This document shows positions 1-6,792 of a DNA stretch of 45,685 bases, in pieces. The position numbers and the translations under genes are program-made. The DNA comes from Aquabacterium sp. Lineage in GTDB: Bacteria; Pseudomonadota; Gammaproteobacteria; Burkholderiales; Burkholderiaceae_C. The stretch is taken from contig JAHFQM010000012.1 in NCBI GenBank assembly GCA_023266355.1, positions 1-45,685 on the forward strand, in the 5' to 3' direction. How positions within the stretch are numbered: the stretch's first letter is position 1; each line of letters begins with the position of its first letter. The notes below the pieces were generated by a model that saw nothing but the letters and a program-made list of their open reading frames with translations, had not been told where the DNA came from and did not search any database.

Positions 1-68
1 TCCAGGACCAAGGCAGTCTTGCGCTTGGCTGTCCAGCGCTTGATGTCGTCTTCCATCAGGGTGCTCAT
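1..68 (-). CDS. IS-associated helper protein (orfA-like), N-terminal fragment
   Basis: The first 22 residues begin MSTLMEDDIKRW and continue with a Lys/Arg-rich stretch before the window edge cuts the gene. This start resembles the short HTH helper proteins encoded next to IS3-type transposases; that is recognition from memory, not a search. An AAGGAAA ribosome-binding site lies just upstream of the ATG. The gene would form the leftmost part of the mobile-element patchwork that fills the first 4.9 kb. The rest of the protein is outside the window. Confidence 0.5.
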   Translation of the reverse strand, partial: MSTLMEDDIKRWTAKRKTALVL

Positions 69-291
69 CGTCGTTTCCTTCAACGTTAACACCTGAGCAG
101 GAATTCACTGGGTCAATACATCCTGCTTCATACCCGGCTGATCGCCCGGCGCCAAAGCCCTCAATGTGCCCCTGCCGCAGCCCCTCTACCCGAGCTGGGT
201 AGCAAGGATCAAAGTATTCGCCCACCATGCCGCGCTCCAAGATGAGTTGATGACACGAAGCCCTTCAGCGCAAGAGCTGTGGCCCAACATG
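69..291. other. Non-coding gap between IS fragment and XRE gene
   Basis: No convincing gene is seen here. The left part probably contains the outer end of the IS element whose helper gene starts at 68, but its terminal repeat could not be recognised. Short open frames on both strands lack ribosome-binding sites and family resemblance. Confidence 0.4.
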
Positions 292-320
292 CTGACTTGC
301 TCCTCATTGTAGAATATAGT
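292..320 (+). promoter_or_regulatory. Predicted sigma-70 promoter of the XRE regulator
   Basis: A -35-like CTGACT at 292-297 and a -10-like TATAGT at 315-320 are separated by exactly 17 bp. Transcription would start near 327, just before the palindrome at 342-358, so that operator would lie inside the initially transcribed region. Confidence 0.45.
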
Positions 321-341
321 CCGTGGACCTCTGGTCTCAAC

Positions 342-358
342 GTCGCCATTCTGGCGAC
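342..358. promoter_or_regulatory. Palindromic operator before the XRE gene
   Basis: GTCGCCATTCTGGCGAC is a perfect dyad with 7-bp arms and a 3-bp centre, ending two bases before the XRE start codon. Its position downstream of a good -10 box suggests a roadblock-type autorepression site for the neighbouring HTH protein (inference). Confidence 0.5.
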
Positions 359-360
359 CA

Positions 361-594
361 ATGGGGCGAGACTTTGATCATGTGGCCAGCGATTTGGCAC
401 ACAACATCCGAACACTGCGAAGCGAGCGAGGCTTGTCGCAGGAGGCACTTGCGCTCAGCGCTGATGTGGATCGCACCTACGTCAGCCAGATTGAACGATC
501 TGTGGGCAATCCGTCATTGCTCGTGCTTTGCAAGTTGGCATCGACTCTCGAGGTAGACCCATCTCGATTGGTGTCGCCTCGTATGCCTGAATGA
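361..594 (+). CDS. XRE-family (Cro/CI-type) HTH regulator
   Basis: This 77-residue protein is almost entirely one helix-turn-helix domain. Residues about 12-65 contain LRSERGLSQEAL, then DRTYVSQIERSVGNPSL, the recognition-helix region typical of the XRE family. It should be a DNA-binding repressor. No Shine-Dalgarno sequence precedes the ATG; translation may be near-leaderless, or start at the GTG at 382. A palindromic operator abuts the start, suggesting autoregulation. It precedes the glycosyltransferase gene by about 250 bp on the same strand and may control it. Such short XRE proteins are common in mobile islands. Confidence 0.85.
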   Translation: MGRDFDHVASDLAHNIRTLRSERGLSQEALALSADVDRTYVSQIERSVGNPSLLVLCKLASTLEVDPSRLVSPRMPE

Positions 595-846
595 AAGAAT
601 CGGCTGGAAAATCACCCGCCTGACCCCGTACGCGGCCATCAGCTGTGGTTTCAAGGTTGCGAGTGCTGTCGGCGCTGCCGGAGAACGGCGGGGTGCCACT
701 TTGCCGAAATTCCCCTTGCAAAGCTACGTTATCCTCACGTAGGCAAGACAGTGGACATTCGCTTCGACTTTCTTAAAGACACAGGCGGTCAGAAGCTGCC
801 CGTGTGGCAAGCGGGTTCTGCCGTCAAATGAACAGAGGGGAGAGAA

Positions 847-2382
847 GTGGCCTATATCGTTGTCTGCATTGCCACCAGTTGGGGCAGCGCGCATGGCGGC
901 ATCAACGTGATCAACACGGGATTGGCACGTGGGGCTGCCAACATCCTTCCAAAAGGTGGCCGGTGCATTTGCGTCGTTGAGGAGGCGTTGAAGACAGCCA
1001 CCCCCTTAAAGGTCGAGGTCATCAGTCCTAGTACCTTTGAGTCTGATGTGGTTCTGGAAGCCGTTCTCAAAGAAGTACTGAAGACGCCGCCACCTGATAT
1101 CGAAGGGCTGCTGGTCATCGGACATGACCTGAAGACTGGGCAATTGGCCATCGACTGCGCCAAGGATCTGCAGATTCGACTTGGCCGCGACACGTCTGTG
1201 AAGTCGGCCGTGATCAGTCACATGGACTACGCCGAGTACTCGCGACGCAAGGGGCAGTCGCTGCCCAGCGTCTTCGAGAAGTCGCGCAGGCAGCACGCCG
1301 TTGTCTCTGCTGCCGACTTTGCGTTTGCTATCGGGCCACTGCTGGCCGATGGATTTCAGAAGGCGCGTCGTGATCGCAAGGATCGGGTCATTGCATTGAC
1401 ACCAGGCAGTTCAACCATCAGGGCGCAAGCTGAGAGCAATGGGGCGCTTAAGTTCTATATGAGCGGCAGGCTAGGCCTTGAGGACGACCCGATCAAGAAC
1501 GGAGTACTGGCAGTTCGCGCCGTGAAAGCCGCCTATGCTGCAGAAAGGTCGAGTGCAACCCCTGGGCGCTGGACGCTGCGTGGGCACTTCTATGCGTGTG
1601 GCGTCGATCCTGAGAAGGATGGTGAGCTGATTGAGATGTTGAAAAGGGATGTCCGGGAGGACGCCGCTTTTGAACTCGAACCAATGCCGTTTACGAACCA
1701 GCAGGAAGATCTGCATGATTACCTCATCAACGCCGACGTGGCGCTGATGCCGTCATGGCACGAAGGCTTTGGGCTGGCTGGATGGGAAGCGCTTTGTGCT
1801 GGCGTTCCATTGGTCTGTTCGACTCAATCCGGCCTGGCTATCCTGGTCGGTCATCTTCGGGATCGGTTCCCGGACTCGGATTTTGATGGGGTGCTGTCCG
1901 TCGTCATGACCGGCGGATCACCGGCCGGGCACCCCTCCGATCAAGACACGAATGCGCTGCGCGATGCGATTCAAAGGATGGTGCACGAGTACCCAGCCCG
2001 CAAGAAGGCTGCGATGGAGCTCGCACCCCTCATCAGGCAGCTGTTCACCTGGGAAGGTTGTGCTGCCGAACTCTTGGCCAATGCCAAGTGGCCATGGGCG
2101 AACCCGCGAGACTGGTTTCAGCGCCAATTAGCCGCGCAGCGAGCGGTCGACAGTCGAGACGGAGCCGCTGGTGCCGAAATGATGCTGACCGCGCTGGAGG
2201 CGTGCCAATCTGGGCATGTCGAGCGTGACTGGGGCCAGATCTGTTCCGCAATGAACTTCTTCAGCGATGTCGGCGCCACTGCGACCATGAGGGATAGGCG
2301 AGAGTTCAAGACGGCATTGGAGACGATAGGGAATGCGATATCTGAGGCATTGGCTACCCGCGTCAGGCTGGACTTGTCATGA
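847..2382 (+). CDS. GT-B fold glycosyltransferase-like protein, 3' end formed by mobile-element sequence
   Basis: The gene starts at GTG behind a GGGGAGAG ribosome-binding site and encodes 511 residues. The C-terminal half has a GT4-type signature around residues 300-322 (PSWHEGFGLAGWEALCAGVP), whose second Glu is the usual nucleotide-sugar contact. The N-terminal part (SWGSAHGGINVIN) fits a GT-B first domain. There is no signal peptide or membrane segment, so the protein is cytoplasmic. The last six or seven codons lie in DNA repeated at 4013-4035, so the natural C-terminus was probably lost when the element end joined it. Similar domains occur as N-terminal modules of suspected bacterial conflict proteins; a defence role here is only inference. 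Confidence 0.7.
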   Translation: MAYIVVCIATSWGSAHGGINVINTGLARGAANILPKGGRCICVVEEALKTATPLKVEVISPSTFESDVVLEAVLKEVLKTPPPDIEGLLVIGHDLKTGQLAIDCAKDLQIRLGRDTSVKSAVISHMDYAEYSRRKGQSLPSVFEKSRRQHAVVSAADFAFAIGPLLADGFQKARRDRKDRVIALTPGSSTIRAQAESNGALKFYMSGRLGLEDDPIKNGVLAVRAVKAAYAAERSSATPGRWTLRGHFYACGVDPEKDGELIEMLKRDVREDAAFELEPMPFTNQQEDLHDYLINADVALMPSWHEGFGLAGWEALCAGVPLVCSTQSGLAILVGHLRDRFPDSDFDGVLSVVMTGGSPAGHPSDQDTNALRDAIQRMVHEYPARKKAAMELAPLIRQLFTWEGCAAELLANAKWPWANPRDWFQRQLAAQRAVDSRDGAAGAEMMLTALEACQSGHVERDWGQICSAMNFFSDVGATATMRDRREFKTALETIGNAISEALATRVRLDLS

Positions 2383-2483
2383 TTGCCGTGGCGGTGGGCG
2401 GGTAAATGCGGCTTTTCCCGCCCCTTAAGCTGTCATGCAACAGATGTCCAACTGCGCCCCATTTGGGCGTAGGAGGACTGACG

Positions 2484-2609
2484 ATGACACAGCTTATGTT
2501 TGTCACGCTGGCCGCCACTGTGATCGCCGCCCGGAGCCTGGATGGTGGAGCGATTTGCTTCGCTGCCGGACTTTGGTTGGCGCTATGGTTGGCGATCAGC
2601 AAAAGGTAA
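2484..2609 (+). CDS. 41-residue single-pass membrane peptide
   Basis: The ORF begins MTQLMFVTLAATVIAAR and ends AGLWLALWLAISKR, so two hydrophobic stretches flank a short polar turn (SLDGG). A textbook AGGAGG ribosome-binding site sits 7 bp before the ATG, which argues that it is really translated. It lies inside the repeated element end. The other copy (about 4107-4185) has lost its start codon and first half. A strong hairpin follows directly after the stop codon and may act as its terminator. The function is not recognised; it could be a type I toxin-like or element-maintenance peptide (speculation). Confidence 0.5.
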   Translation: MTQLMFVTLAATVIAARSLDGGAICFAAGLWLALWLAISKR

Positions 2610-2638
2610 ACGTGGAGTGGGCGCCGCCCACTCCACGT
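2610..2638. repeat. Perfect 13-bp hairpin, copy A
   Basis: ACGTGGAGTGGGC and its exact complement GCCCACTCCACGT are separated by three bases. The homologous hairpin at 4683-4711 differs by one base pair on both arms (A:T to C:G), so the stem is kept by a compensatory change. No T-run follows, so a simple intrinsic terminator is unlikely. Confidence 0.75.
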
Positions 2639-2791
2639 GATCGAGTGACCTGAAAATTCCAGTTTAAAAGAGCGAAACCGCCAAAAGTTCCAACTTATGC
2701 GAATGGCGCGTTCCGCTCTCCGTGACTCAAGTTCACGTAACTGCTTGATTCAACGTTGCTGGCAGTTCCAACTTAGGCGAACTTCGACAGA

Positions 2792-2840
2792 TGTCGGCGG
2801 ACGGAGTCCACACATTCAGCATTTGGTGTCGAACTAGGGA
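2792..2840. mobile_element. Left end of a second Tn7-like element
   Basis: TGTCGGCGGACGGAGTCC starts 2 bp after the right end at 2789 and runs into CATTTGGTGTCGAACTAGGG. The same roughly 48-bp block occurs at 3948 with different flanks on both sides, so it is a mobile end rather than part of a gene. The first bases resemble the Tn7 terminus (TGTGGGCGGAC, from memory). Confidence 0.55.
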
Positions 2841-3036
2841 GGGCAGTCTGGAAAGTCAGACGAGCCGCAGCCAATGCCATCGCGGATGTCTTGAGAGATA
2901 GGCAGCCGGACCTGGCAGCCGTACTGACTTGGGGGCTTGCTCACTACGCGCAGATGCTGGAAGCGATGATCGCGCGGCCATCCTTCTTGGCCAGAATAAC
3001 GACCTTGTGACGACCAACATACTTCCATCCTTTCAT
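2834..3036 (-). pseudogene. Probable frameshifted small gene
   Basis: An ATG at 3036 with a GAGGAG ribosome-binding site starts MKGWKYVGRHKVVILAKK and stops after 30 residues. The neighbouring frame continues with HLRVVSKPPSQYGCQVRLP and ends at a TAG inside the element left end at 2834. Joining the two parts by a one-base shift near 2955 would give a protein of about 66 residues. No family is recognised. It lies downstream of the toxin gene on the same strand and may be an eroded cargo gene. Confidence 0.35.
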
Positions 3037-3055
3037 GGCTGCTCCTCTTTCCCTG

Positions 3056-3451
3056 TCATTGAATCAACGTCATGCCAGCCTGCTTTGAAGCTGCGACATC
3101 AAACGTCATGGTCTTCGCGCAACCAGCACTCGATGCAGTGCGCTCAATGAGGCAATCAGCGAAGTCAGCGGACCTTGAACTGTAGATACGCAGAGCCCGT
3201 ACCACTTGATCGGCCTGATCAACGACAAGTTGCTTTGCACGCAGGAGTGCATCCAGGGCTTGTGAAATTTGCTCTCGCGTCAAGTCAAAGCACGACGACA
3301 AGACCCAAACCAATTCAATGACTGACACCAGCGTCACGAAGCCCGGATCTTCTGGACTCAGCGACTCAATCAGTTTGGTTGCCTTGGCTGCTTGCTTGGC
3401 ATCGTCTTGCATGATGTAGCGCACCAGCACATTGGTATCGAGGCCGATCAT
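3056..3451 (-). CDS. vapC: PIN-domain ribonuclease toxin (VapC-type)
   Basis: The 131-residue protein is a complete PIN domain. It has the N-terminal LDTNVLVRY motif (Asp5), Glu46 in SVIELVWVL, an acidic residue in SADFADCLIE near residue 95, and a late TFDVAA motif; together these form the metal-binding acidic cluster. VapC toxins cleave RNA and are neutralised by a partner bound through its C-terminus. Its ATG overlaps the stop codon of the upstream AbrB-type antitoxin by 4 bp, so the two are translationally coupled. The pair sits within mobile DNA, consistent with a stabilisation module. Confidence 0.85.
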   Translation of the reverse strand: MIGLDTNVLVRYIMQDDAKQAAKATKLIESLSPEDPGFVTLVSVIELVWVLSSCFDLTREQISQALDALLRAKQLVVDQADQVVRALRIYSSRSADFADCLIERTASSAGCAKTMTFDVAASKQAGMTLIQ

Positions 3452-3690
3452 CTTGCAGACGCTCCGCGCGATGCAATGGCTTGGTTCATCTCTTCAATCG
3501 ACACTGACTTGCTTGGCTTGCCGAACATGCCCTTCAACTCGGTGACAGACCTATTGGCCGCCATGAACAAAAATTGACCCGGCTCCAACTCGACAAATTC
3601 GACACGATCCCCGGCGTCCACATGCAGCGACTGCCTGACGTTTGCCGGGATGGTGATTTGACCTTTGCTGGTCACGGTTGCTGTGGTCAT
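3448..3690 (-). CDS. vapB: AbrB/SpoVT-type antitoxin (VapB-like)
   Basis: Residues 5-50 (VTSKGQITIPANVRQSLHVDAGDRVEFVE) are a SpoVT-AbrB swapped-hairpin DNA-binding domain. The remaining 30 residues (KGMFGKPSKSVSIEEMNQAI) form the usual toxin-binding tail. The gene is first in a two-gene operon with the PIN toxin. A TAGGAG ribosome-binding site precedes the ATG, and a perfect palindrome at 3711-3728 upstream is the probable autoregulatory operator. Together they make a type II toxin-antitoxin unit. Confidence 0.85.
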   Translation of the reverse strand: MTTATVTSKGQITIPANVRQSLHVDAGDRVEFVELEPGQFLFMAANRSVTELKGMFGKPSKSVSIEEMNQAIASRGASAR

Positions 3691-3710
3691 TGTTTCGTAC
3701 TCCTATTTTG

Positions 3711-3728
3711 CCTTACTTTAATGTAAGG
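3711..3728. promoter_or_regulatory. Palindromic operator of the toxin-antitoxin operon
   Basis: CCTTACTTTAATGTAAGG has 6-bp perfect arms around a 6-bp AT-rich centre. It lies 20-40 bp upstream of the antitoxin start, where an AbrB-type antitoxin would bind to repress its own operon. Confidence 0.5.
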
Positions 3729-3747
3729 AACTTGAATGGTCAAACCC

Positions 3748-3947
3748 TCACGGCGCGAACGTGAACATTCCTTCAATGGTCGTGGGCGATGGTTCAAGGT
3801 ACGGGTCAGTGTGGTCGAGATCAGCATGGCCGAGCAGGCGCTGAACCACCTCAAGGTCATGTCCTTGCTCGACCAACCTGGTTGCGAAAGTCCGCCGCCC
3901 AGAATGACTGGAGCAATCCCATAGGCCAGCAGCCTTGTAGAAACGGC
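3748..3947 (-). pseudogene. Tyrosine recombinase (integrase), C-terminal remnant
   Basis: The frame encodes the catalytic C-terminal end of a phage-type integrase. SSHSGRRTFATRL holds the H-x-x-R region, LLGHADLDHT the late His, and DPYLE the probable Tyr nucleophile, followed by a short tail and stop. The N-terminal part is missing: the reading frame runs directly into the mobile-element left end at 3948, which marks the break. It is non-functional as it stands and shows that an older integrative element was interrupted here. Confidence 0.75.
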
Positions 3948-4173
3948 TGTCGGCGGACGGAGTCCACCCATACACCATTTGGTGTCGAACTAGGGGTGCA
4001 GAGTCTTTGTCTGCGTCAGGCTGGACTTGTCAGGGGTGCCGTGGCGGTGGGCGGGTAAGTGCGGCTTTTCGCGCCCTTAAGCTGCCATGCAACAGATGTA
4101 CTTCTGCGGAGCCTGGATAGTGGAGCGATTTGCTTCGCTGCCGGACTTTGGTTGGCGCTATGGTTGGCGATCA

Positions 4174-4677
4174 GCAAATCGGCATAGGGGGCCTCCATTA
4201 TCGGAAGCACCCCTGCCACACCACCCGGCATGCGGGTCCGCACCGGGCGGTTCGAGAGTTTGAGGTCAGGAGAGTCTGGGTAACCCCAGCCGGTCGAAGT
4301 AAGCGATGCTCAGGACTGTGTTGAGCAGCAATCCGCTACTGCGCCACCAGTGACGGCCGTTGACTTCTCGCTCCGGCTCAGCCGTCGCCCTTTCAGGCAT
4401 GAGGCGAGATCTCCCCAGGTAAGAACGCACTCCTTCACCGCACAGCCGCCAGATTTACGCCACTTCGCCTTGGTCACGAGGGCTTCGCGGTTTCTTGCCC
4501 GCTCGCCCTGCTTGGCAGCGCCTTCTATCCGGTTCTTGTCCATCGGCTCGCGGTTTACGCTCCACGCTTCCTTCCCACACTCGGTCGCCCTCATGCAGTT
4601 GCGCTTCGCTTCGTTCGCTGTGACCAACTTACGGCGGGACTTGCACCCGCAGGAGTGCGCCCATGCTGGGCGCACAA
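4174..4677. other. Insert of about 500 bp within the mini-element, possible group II intron remnant
   Basis: Alignment with copy A shows the insert lies between CAGCAAA and AGGTGAACGTGG, immediately before the hairpin. At 4222-4253 it contains a hairpin (ACCCGGCATGCGG...CCGCACCGGGCGGTTC) reminiscent of group II intron domain V but without the usual tetraloop. Open frames run on both strands across 4310-4682. They lack ribosome-binding sites and look like the spurious ORFs often annotated in such repeats, so no protein is called. Confidence 0.35.
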
Positions 4678-4682
4678 GGTGA

Positions 4683-4711
4683 ACGTGGCGTGGGCGGTGC
4701 CCACGCCACGT
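4683..4711. repeat. Perfect 13-bp hairpin, copy C
   Basis: ACGTGGCGTGGGC pairs with GCCCACGCCACGT around a GGT loop. It sits 180 bp from the element terminus at 4862, exactly as the first copy does relative to 2789. The paired substitution relative to copy A supports selection for the structure. Confidence 0.75.
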
Positions 4712-4870
4712 GATCGAGTGACCTGGAAATTCCAGTTTAAAAGAGCGAAACCGCCAAAAGTTCCAACTTATGCGAATGGCGCGTTCCGCTCTCCGTGACT
4801 CAAGTTCACGTAACTGGTTGATTCAACATTGCTGGCAGTTCCAACCTAGGCGAACTTCGACACTCACGGC

Positions 4871-5296
4871 ATGGACCACGTCAAAATTTTCCACAACCCG
4901 CAGTGCGGCACCTCGCGCAACACCCTGGCCCTGATCCGCAATGCCGGCATCGAGCCCGAAGTGGTGCTCTACCTGGAAACGCCGCCCACCCGGGACGCGC
5001 TGGCCGCGCTGGTGCGCGATTGCGGCCTGACGCCGCGCGAGGCCATGCGCGACAAGGGCGAGCTGTACGACGCGCTGAAGCTGGCCGAGCCTCACTGGAC
5101 CGACGACCAGCTGCTGGACGTCATGGTGCAGCACCCGGCCCTGATCAACCGCCCCATCGTGGTGACGGCCCAGGGCACGCGCCTGTGCCGCCCCTCGGAG
5201 CTGGTGCTCGACATCCTGCCGCAGCCGCAGCAAGGCGCTTTCAGCAAGGAAGACGGCGAAGTCGTCGTCAACGCCCAGGGGCAGCGCGTCAAGTGA
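4871..5296 (+). CDS. arsC: Arsenate reductase, glutaredoxin-dependent ArsC
   Basis: The 141 residues match the R773/E. coli ArsC type over their whole length. The N-terminus has HNPQCGTSRNT with the catalytic Cys at position 12, then ILYLE-like VVLYLETPP, LINRPIVVT and GTRLCRPSEL with the family arginines, and GAFSKEDGE near the end. It reduces arsenate to arsenite in the cytoplasm using glutathione and glutaredoxin. No arsR, arsB or acr3 gene is adjacent. The element right end lies only 8 bp before the ATG and no Shine-Dalgarno sequence is visible, so the native promoter and leader may be lost. Confidence 0.93.
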   Translation: MDHVKIFHNPQCGTSRNTLALIRNAGIEPEVVLYLETPPTRDALAALVRDCGLTPREAMRDKGELYDALKLAEPHWTDDQLLDVMVQHPALINRPIVVTAQGTRLCRPSELVLDILPQPQQGAFSKEDGEVVVNAQGQRVK

Positions 5297-5318
5297 GGTG
5301 ATGTGAGGTGATGTGAGG
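5293..5318. repeat. Short tandem repeat GTGAGGTGAT x2.6
   Basis: The 10-bp unit GTGAGGTGAT is repeated twice and then partly a third time, beginning within the arsC stop region. It lies in the convergent gap between arsC and the lipase gene. No function is evident. Confidence 0.7.
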
Positions 5319-5334
5319 CGCCGCACACCCGCCC

Positions 5335-6720
5335 TCAAGGCGCGCGCCGCACCGCCTCGTCCCAGAAAGACAGCACCCGCACCAGGGCCGGCTGGCGCAG
5401 GCGGTCGGCCTCCACCAGCAAACCGTGGCGTGCCTCGCGCAGGCGCAGGCCGGTGCAGTGGCCGCCTGATGTAGCTTGGCGACCCACGTTGACGTTCGCG
5501 CAGAACACCTGCTGGGCTTCGGGCTCGACCACCACGTCCTCGCCGCCCTGCAGCACCAGCACGGGCACCGCGATGCCGGCCGCGCCCGGCCCGCGGGCCT
5601 CGGCGGCCCCGGCGCAGGCCTGGTCCACCCACTGCAGCGTCGGCCCGGCCACACGGGCATCGCCATGGCCGCAATCGGGGCCTTCGCAACGGCCCGCGCG
5701 GTTGAGCCAGCGCATGCGGTGGCGCGCCACGCTGTGCGTCAAGGCCGCGGTGGCCGGGTCTGGCAAGGCCTCGAAGGCGGCGAGGTCGGCCGCAAAGCCC
5801 TGGCCTCGCACGCGTTTCGCAGACAACCACGGCAGGCTGACAGGCAGGCCGAACGCGCCGCTGTGGCACCACTGGCGCAGCTGGCGGTCGGCCCAAGCGG
5901 CTGGGTGTTGGGGGCCATCGCGCGGTGCCACCGTGGGCTCGAACATGGGGGTGACCAGGGCCGCCGCGGCGAAGGGCGTGTCAAGGCCGCGGCGGGCCAG
6001 GTGCAGGGCCACCACCGCGCCACCCATGGAGTGGGCCAGCAGGAACACGGGCCGTTGCGCCTGGACGGGGTCGACCGCACGGGCTTGCTGGACCAGGGCC
6101 GTGAAGTGTTCGAAGTCGGCCACGAGGCGGTCGAAGCGGTCCACATGGCCCTTGTCGGCCTGGTCCTCGCCGCTGAGCAGGCGGCTGGAAAAGCCCTGGC
6201 CGCGGTGGTCGTGGATGTACACCGAGTAGCCATTGCGCAGCAGGTCGTGGATCACCTCCTGGTACACCGACAGGCCCTCGGTGAAACCCGGCACCACGAT
6301 GACGGCGCCGCGTTGCTCGTGGCGGTGCGTGTAAAAGCGGAAGTGGATGCGCACGGGCCGACCCAACATGCCCATGAGCGCGCCAGTGGGCACGCCCTCG
6401 AAGGACCCGATGCGGCGCTCGGCCAGCTGCATCGACGCCTGCTCGATGGCCTGCCAGTCGGACTGGGCAAAGCGGGCTTCGTCGGACAGGGCGTAGGCCT
6501 GCACTTGCGCGGGCGAGACTTGCAGCTCGGGCCAGGCCGATGAGGCCAAGGCTGAGGGCGGGTGCTGGGGCGCGTTCTGGGTCTGGGTCTGGGCCATCGA
6601 GGCCGCATCGCCAGCGCGCGCCGGTCCAGGCGCTGGCCAAGCCAGGGCCATGAGCACGGCGCAGGCGCAAACGCGGCCAAGGGCCCGGGAGAGCTGATCA
6701 AAGCGCGAGGGCATGGGCAT
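5335..6720 (-). CDS. Secreted alpha/beta-hydrolase, lysophospholipase (PldB-like)
   Basis: The protein has a hydrophobic N-terminal signal (VCACAVLMALAWPAPGPARA) and then a serine-hydrolase fold. Visible motifs are VIVVPGFTEG (oxyanion region), HDHRGQGFSS, the nucleophile elbow AHSMGG, the acid GGEDVVV and the base EARHGLL near the C-terminus. The HDHRGQG and AHSMGG pair is typical of PldB and monoacylglycerol lipases. The likely start is the ATG at 6720, because the open frame further upstream (to 6786) would bury the signal peptide. It probably acts on lysophospholipids or monoglycerides in the periplasm or outer membrane. It stands alone, convergent with arsC. Confidence 0.82.
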   Translation of the reverse strand: MPMPSRFDQLSRALGRVCACAVLMALAWPAPGPARAGDAASMAQTQTQNAPQHPPSALASSAWPELQVSPAQVQAYALSDEARFAQSDWQAIEQASMQLAERRIGSFEGVPTGALMGMLGRPVRIHFRFYTHRHEQRGAVIVVPGFTEGLSVYQEVIHDLLRNGYSVYIHDHRGQGFSSRLLSGEDQADKGHVDRFDRLVADFEHFTALVQQARAVDPVQAQRPVFLLAHSMGGAVVALHLARRGLDTPFAAAALVTPMFEPTVAPRDGPQHPAAWADRQLRQWCHSGAFGLPVSLPWLSAKRVRGQGFAADLAAFEALPDPATAALTHSVARHRMRWLNRAGRCEGPDCGHGDARVAGPTLQWVDQACAGAAEARGPGAAGIAVPVLVLQGGEDVVVEPEAQQVFCANVNVGRQATSGGHCTGLRLREARHGLLVEADRLRQPALVRVLSFWDEAVRRAP

Positions 6721-6792
6721 GGGCAACACGGGGCGCAAGGTGGATGGATGCGCGCCCATTGGACCACGCTCACCCCGTCGGGCCACACCCCC

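Larger units (their letters stand above)
2361..2789. mobile_element. Right-end region of a Tn7-like element, copy A
   Basis: This segment is repeated at 4013-4862, where it carries an internal deletion of about 80 bp and an insertion of about 500 bp. It contains a 41-residue ORF, a strong hairpin and a terminus reading ...GGCGAACTTCGACA. On the minus strand, two near-identical motifs (TTCGCCTAAGTTGGAACT at about 2763-2781 and TTCGCATAAGTTGGAACT at about 2683-2703) plus a weaker third near 2655 resemble spaced transposase-binding sites in a Tn7-type end. No transposase gene is present, so the family name is provisional. Confidence 0.55.
3948..4862. mobile_element. 915-bp Tn7-like mini-element without transposase
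   Basis: The segment begins TGTCGGCGGACGG and ends GGCGAACTTCGACA, giving matching TGTCG...CGACA termini. Its left 48 bp match the end at 2792, and its body from 4013 matches the copy at 2361-2789. Relative to that copy it lacks about 80 bp at 4103 and carries a foreign insert at about 4174-4677. No transposase is encoded, and no clear target duplication is seen. It interrupts the integrase remnant on the left and abuts arsC on the right. Confidence 0.55.

Noticed and set aside
600..846. Possible short coding remnant before the glycosyltransferase (VDIRFDFLKDTGG...)
   Set aside because: Only about 27 residues look protein-like, with no start signal; too weak to call as a gene.
4310..4682. 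Overlapping ORFs of 110 and 121 residues within the mini-element insert
   Set aside because: Both lack ribosome-binding sites and resemble spurious ORFs commonly annotated on such repeated DNA. The region looks non-coding.
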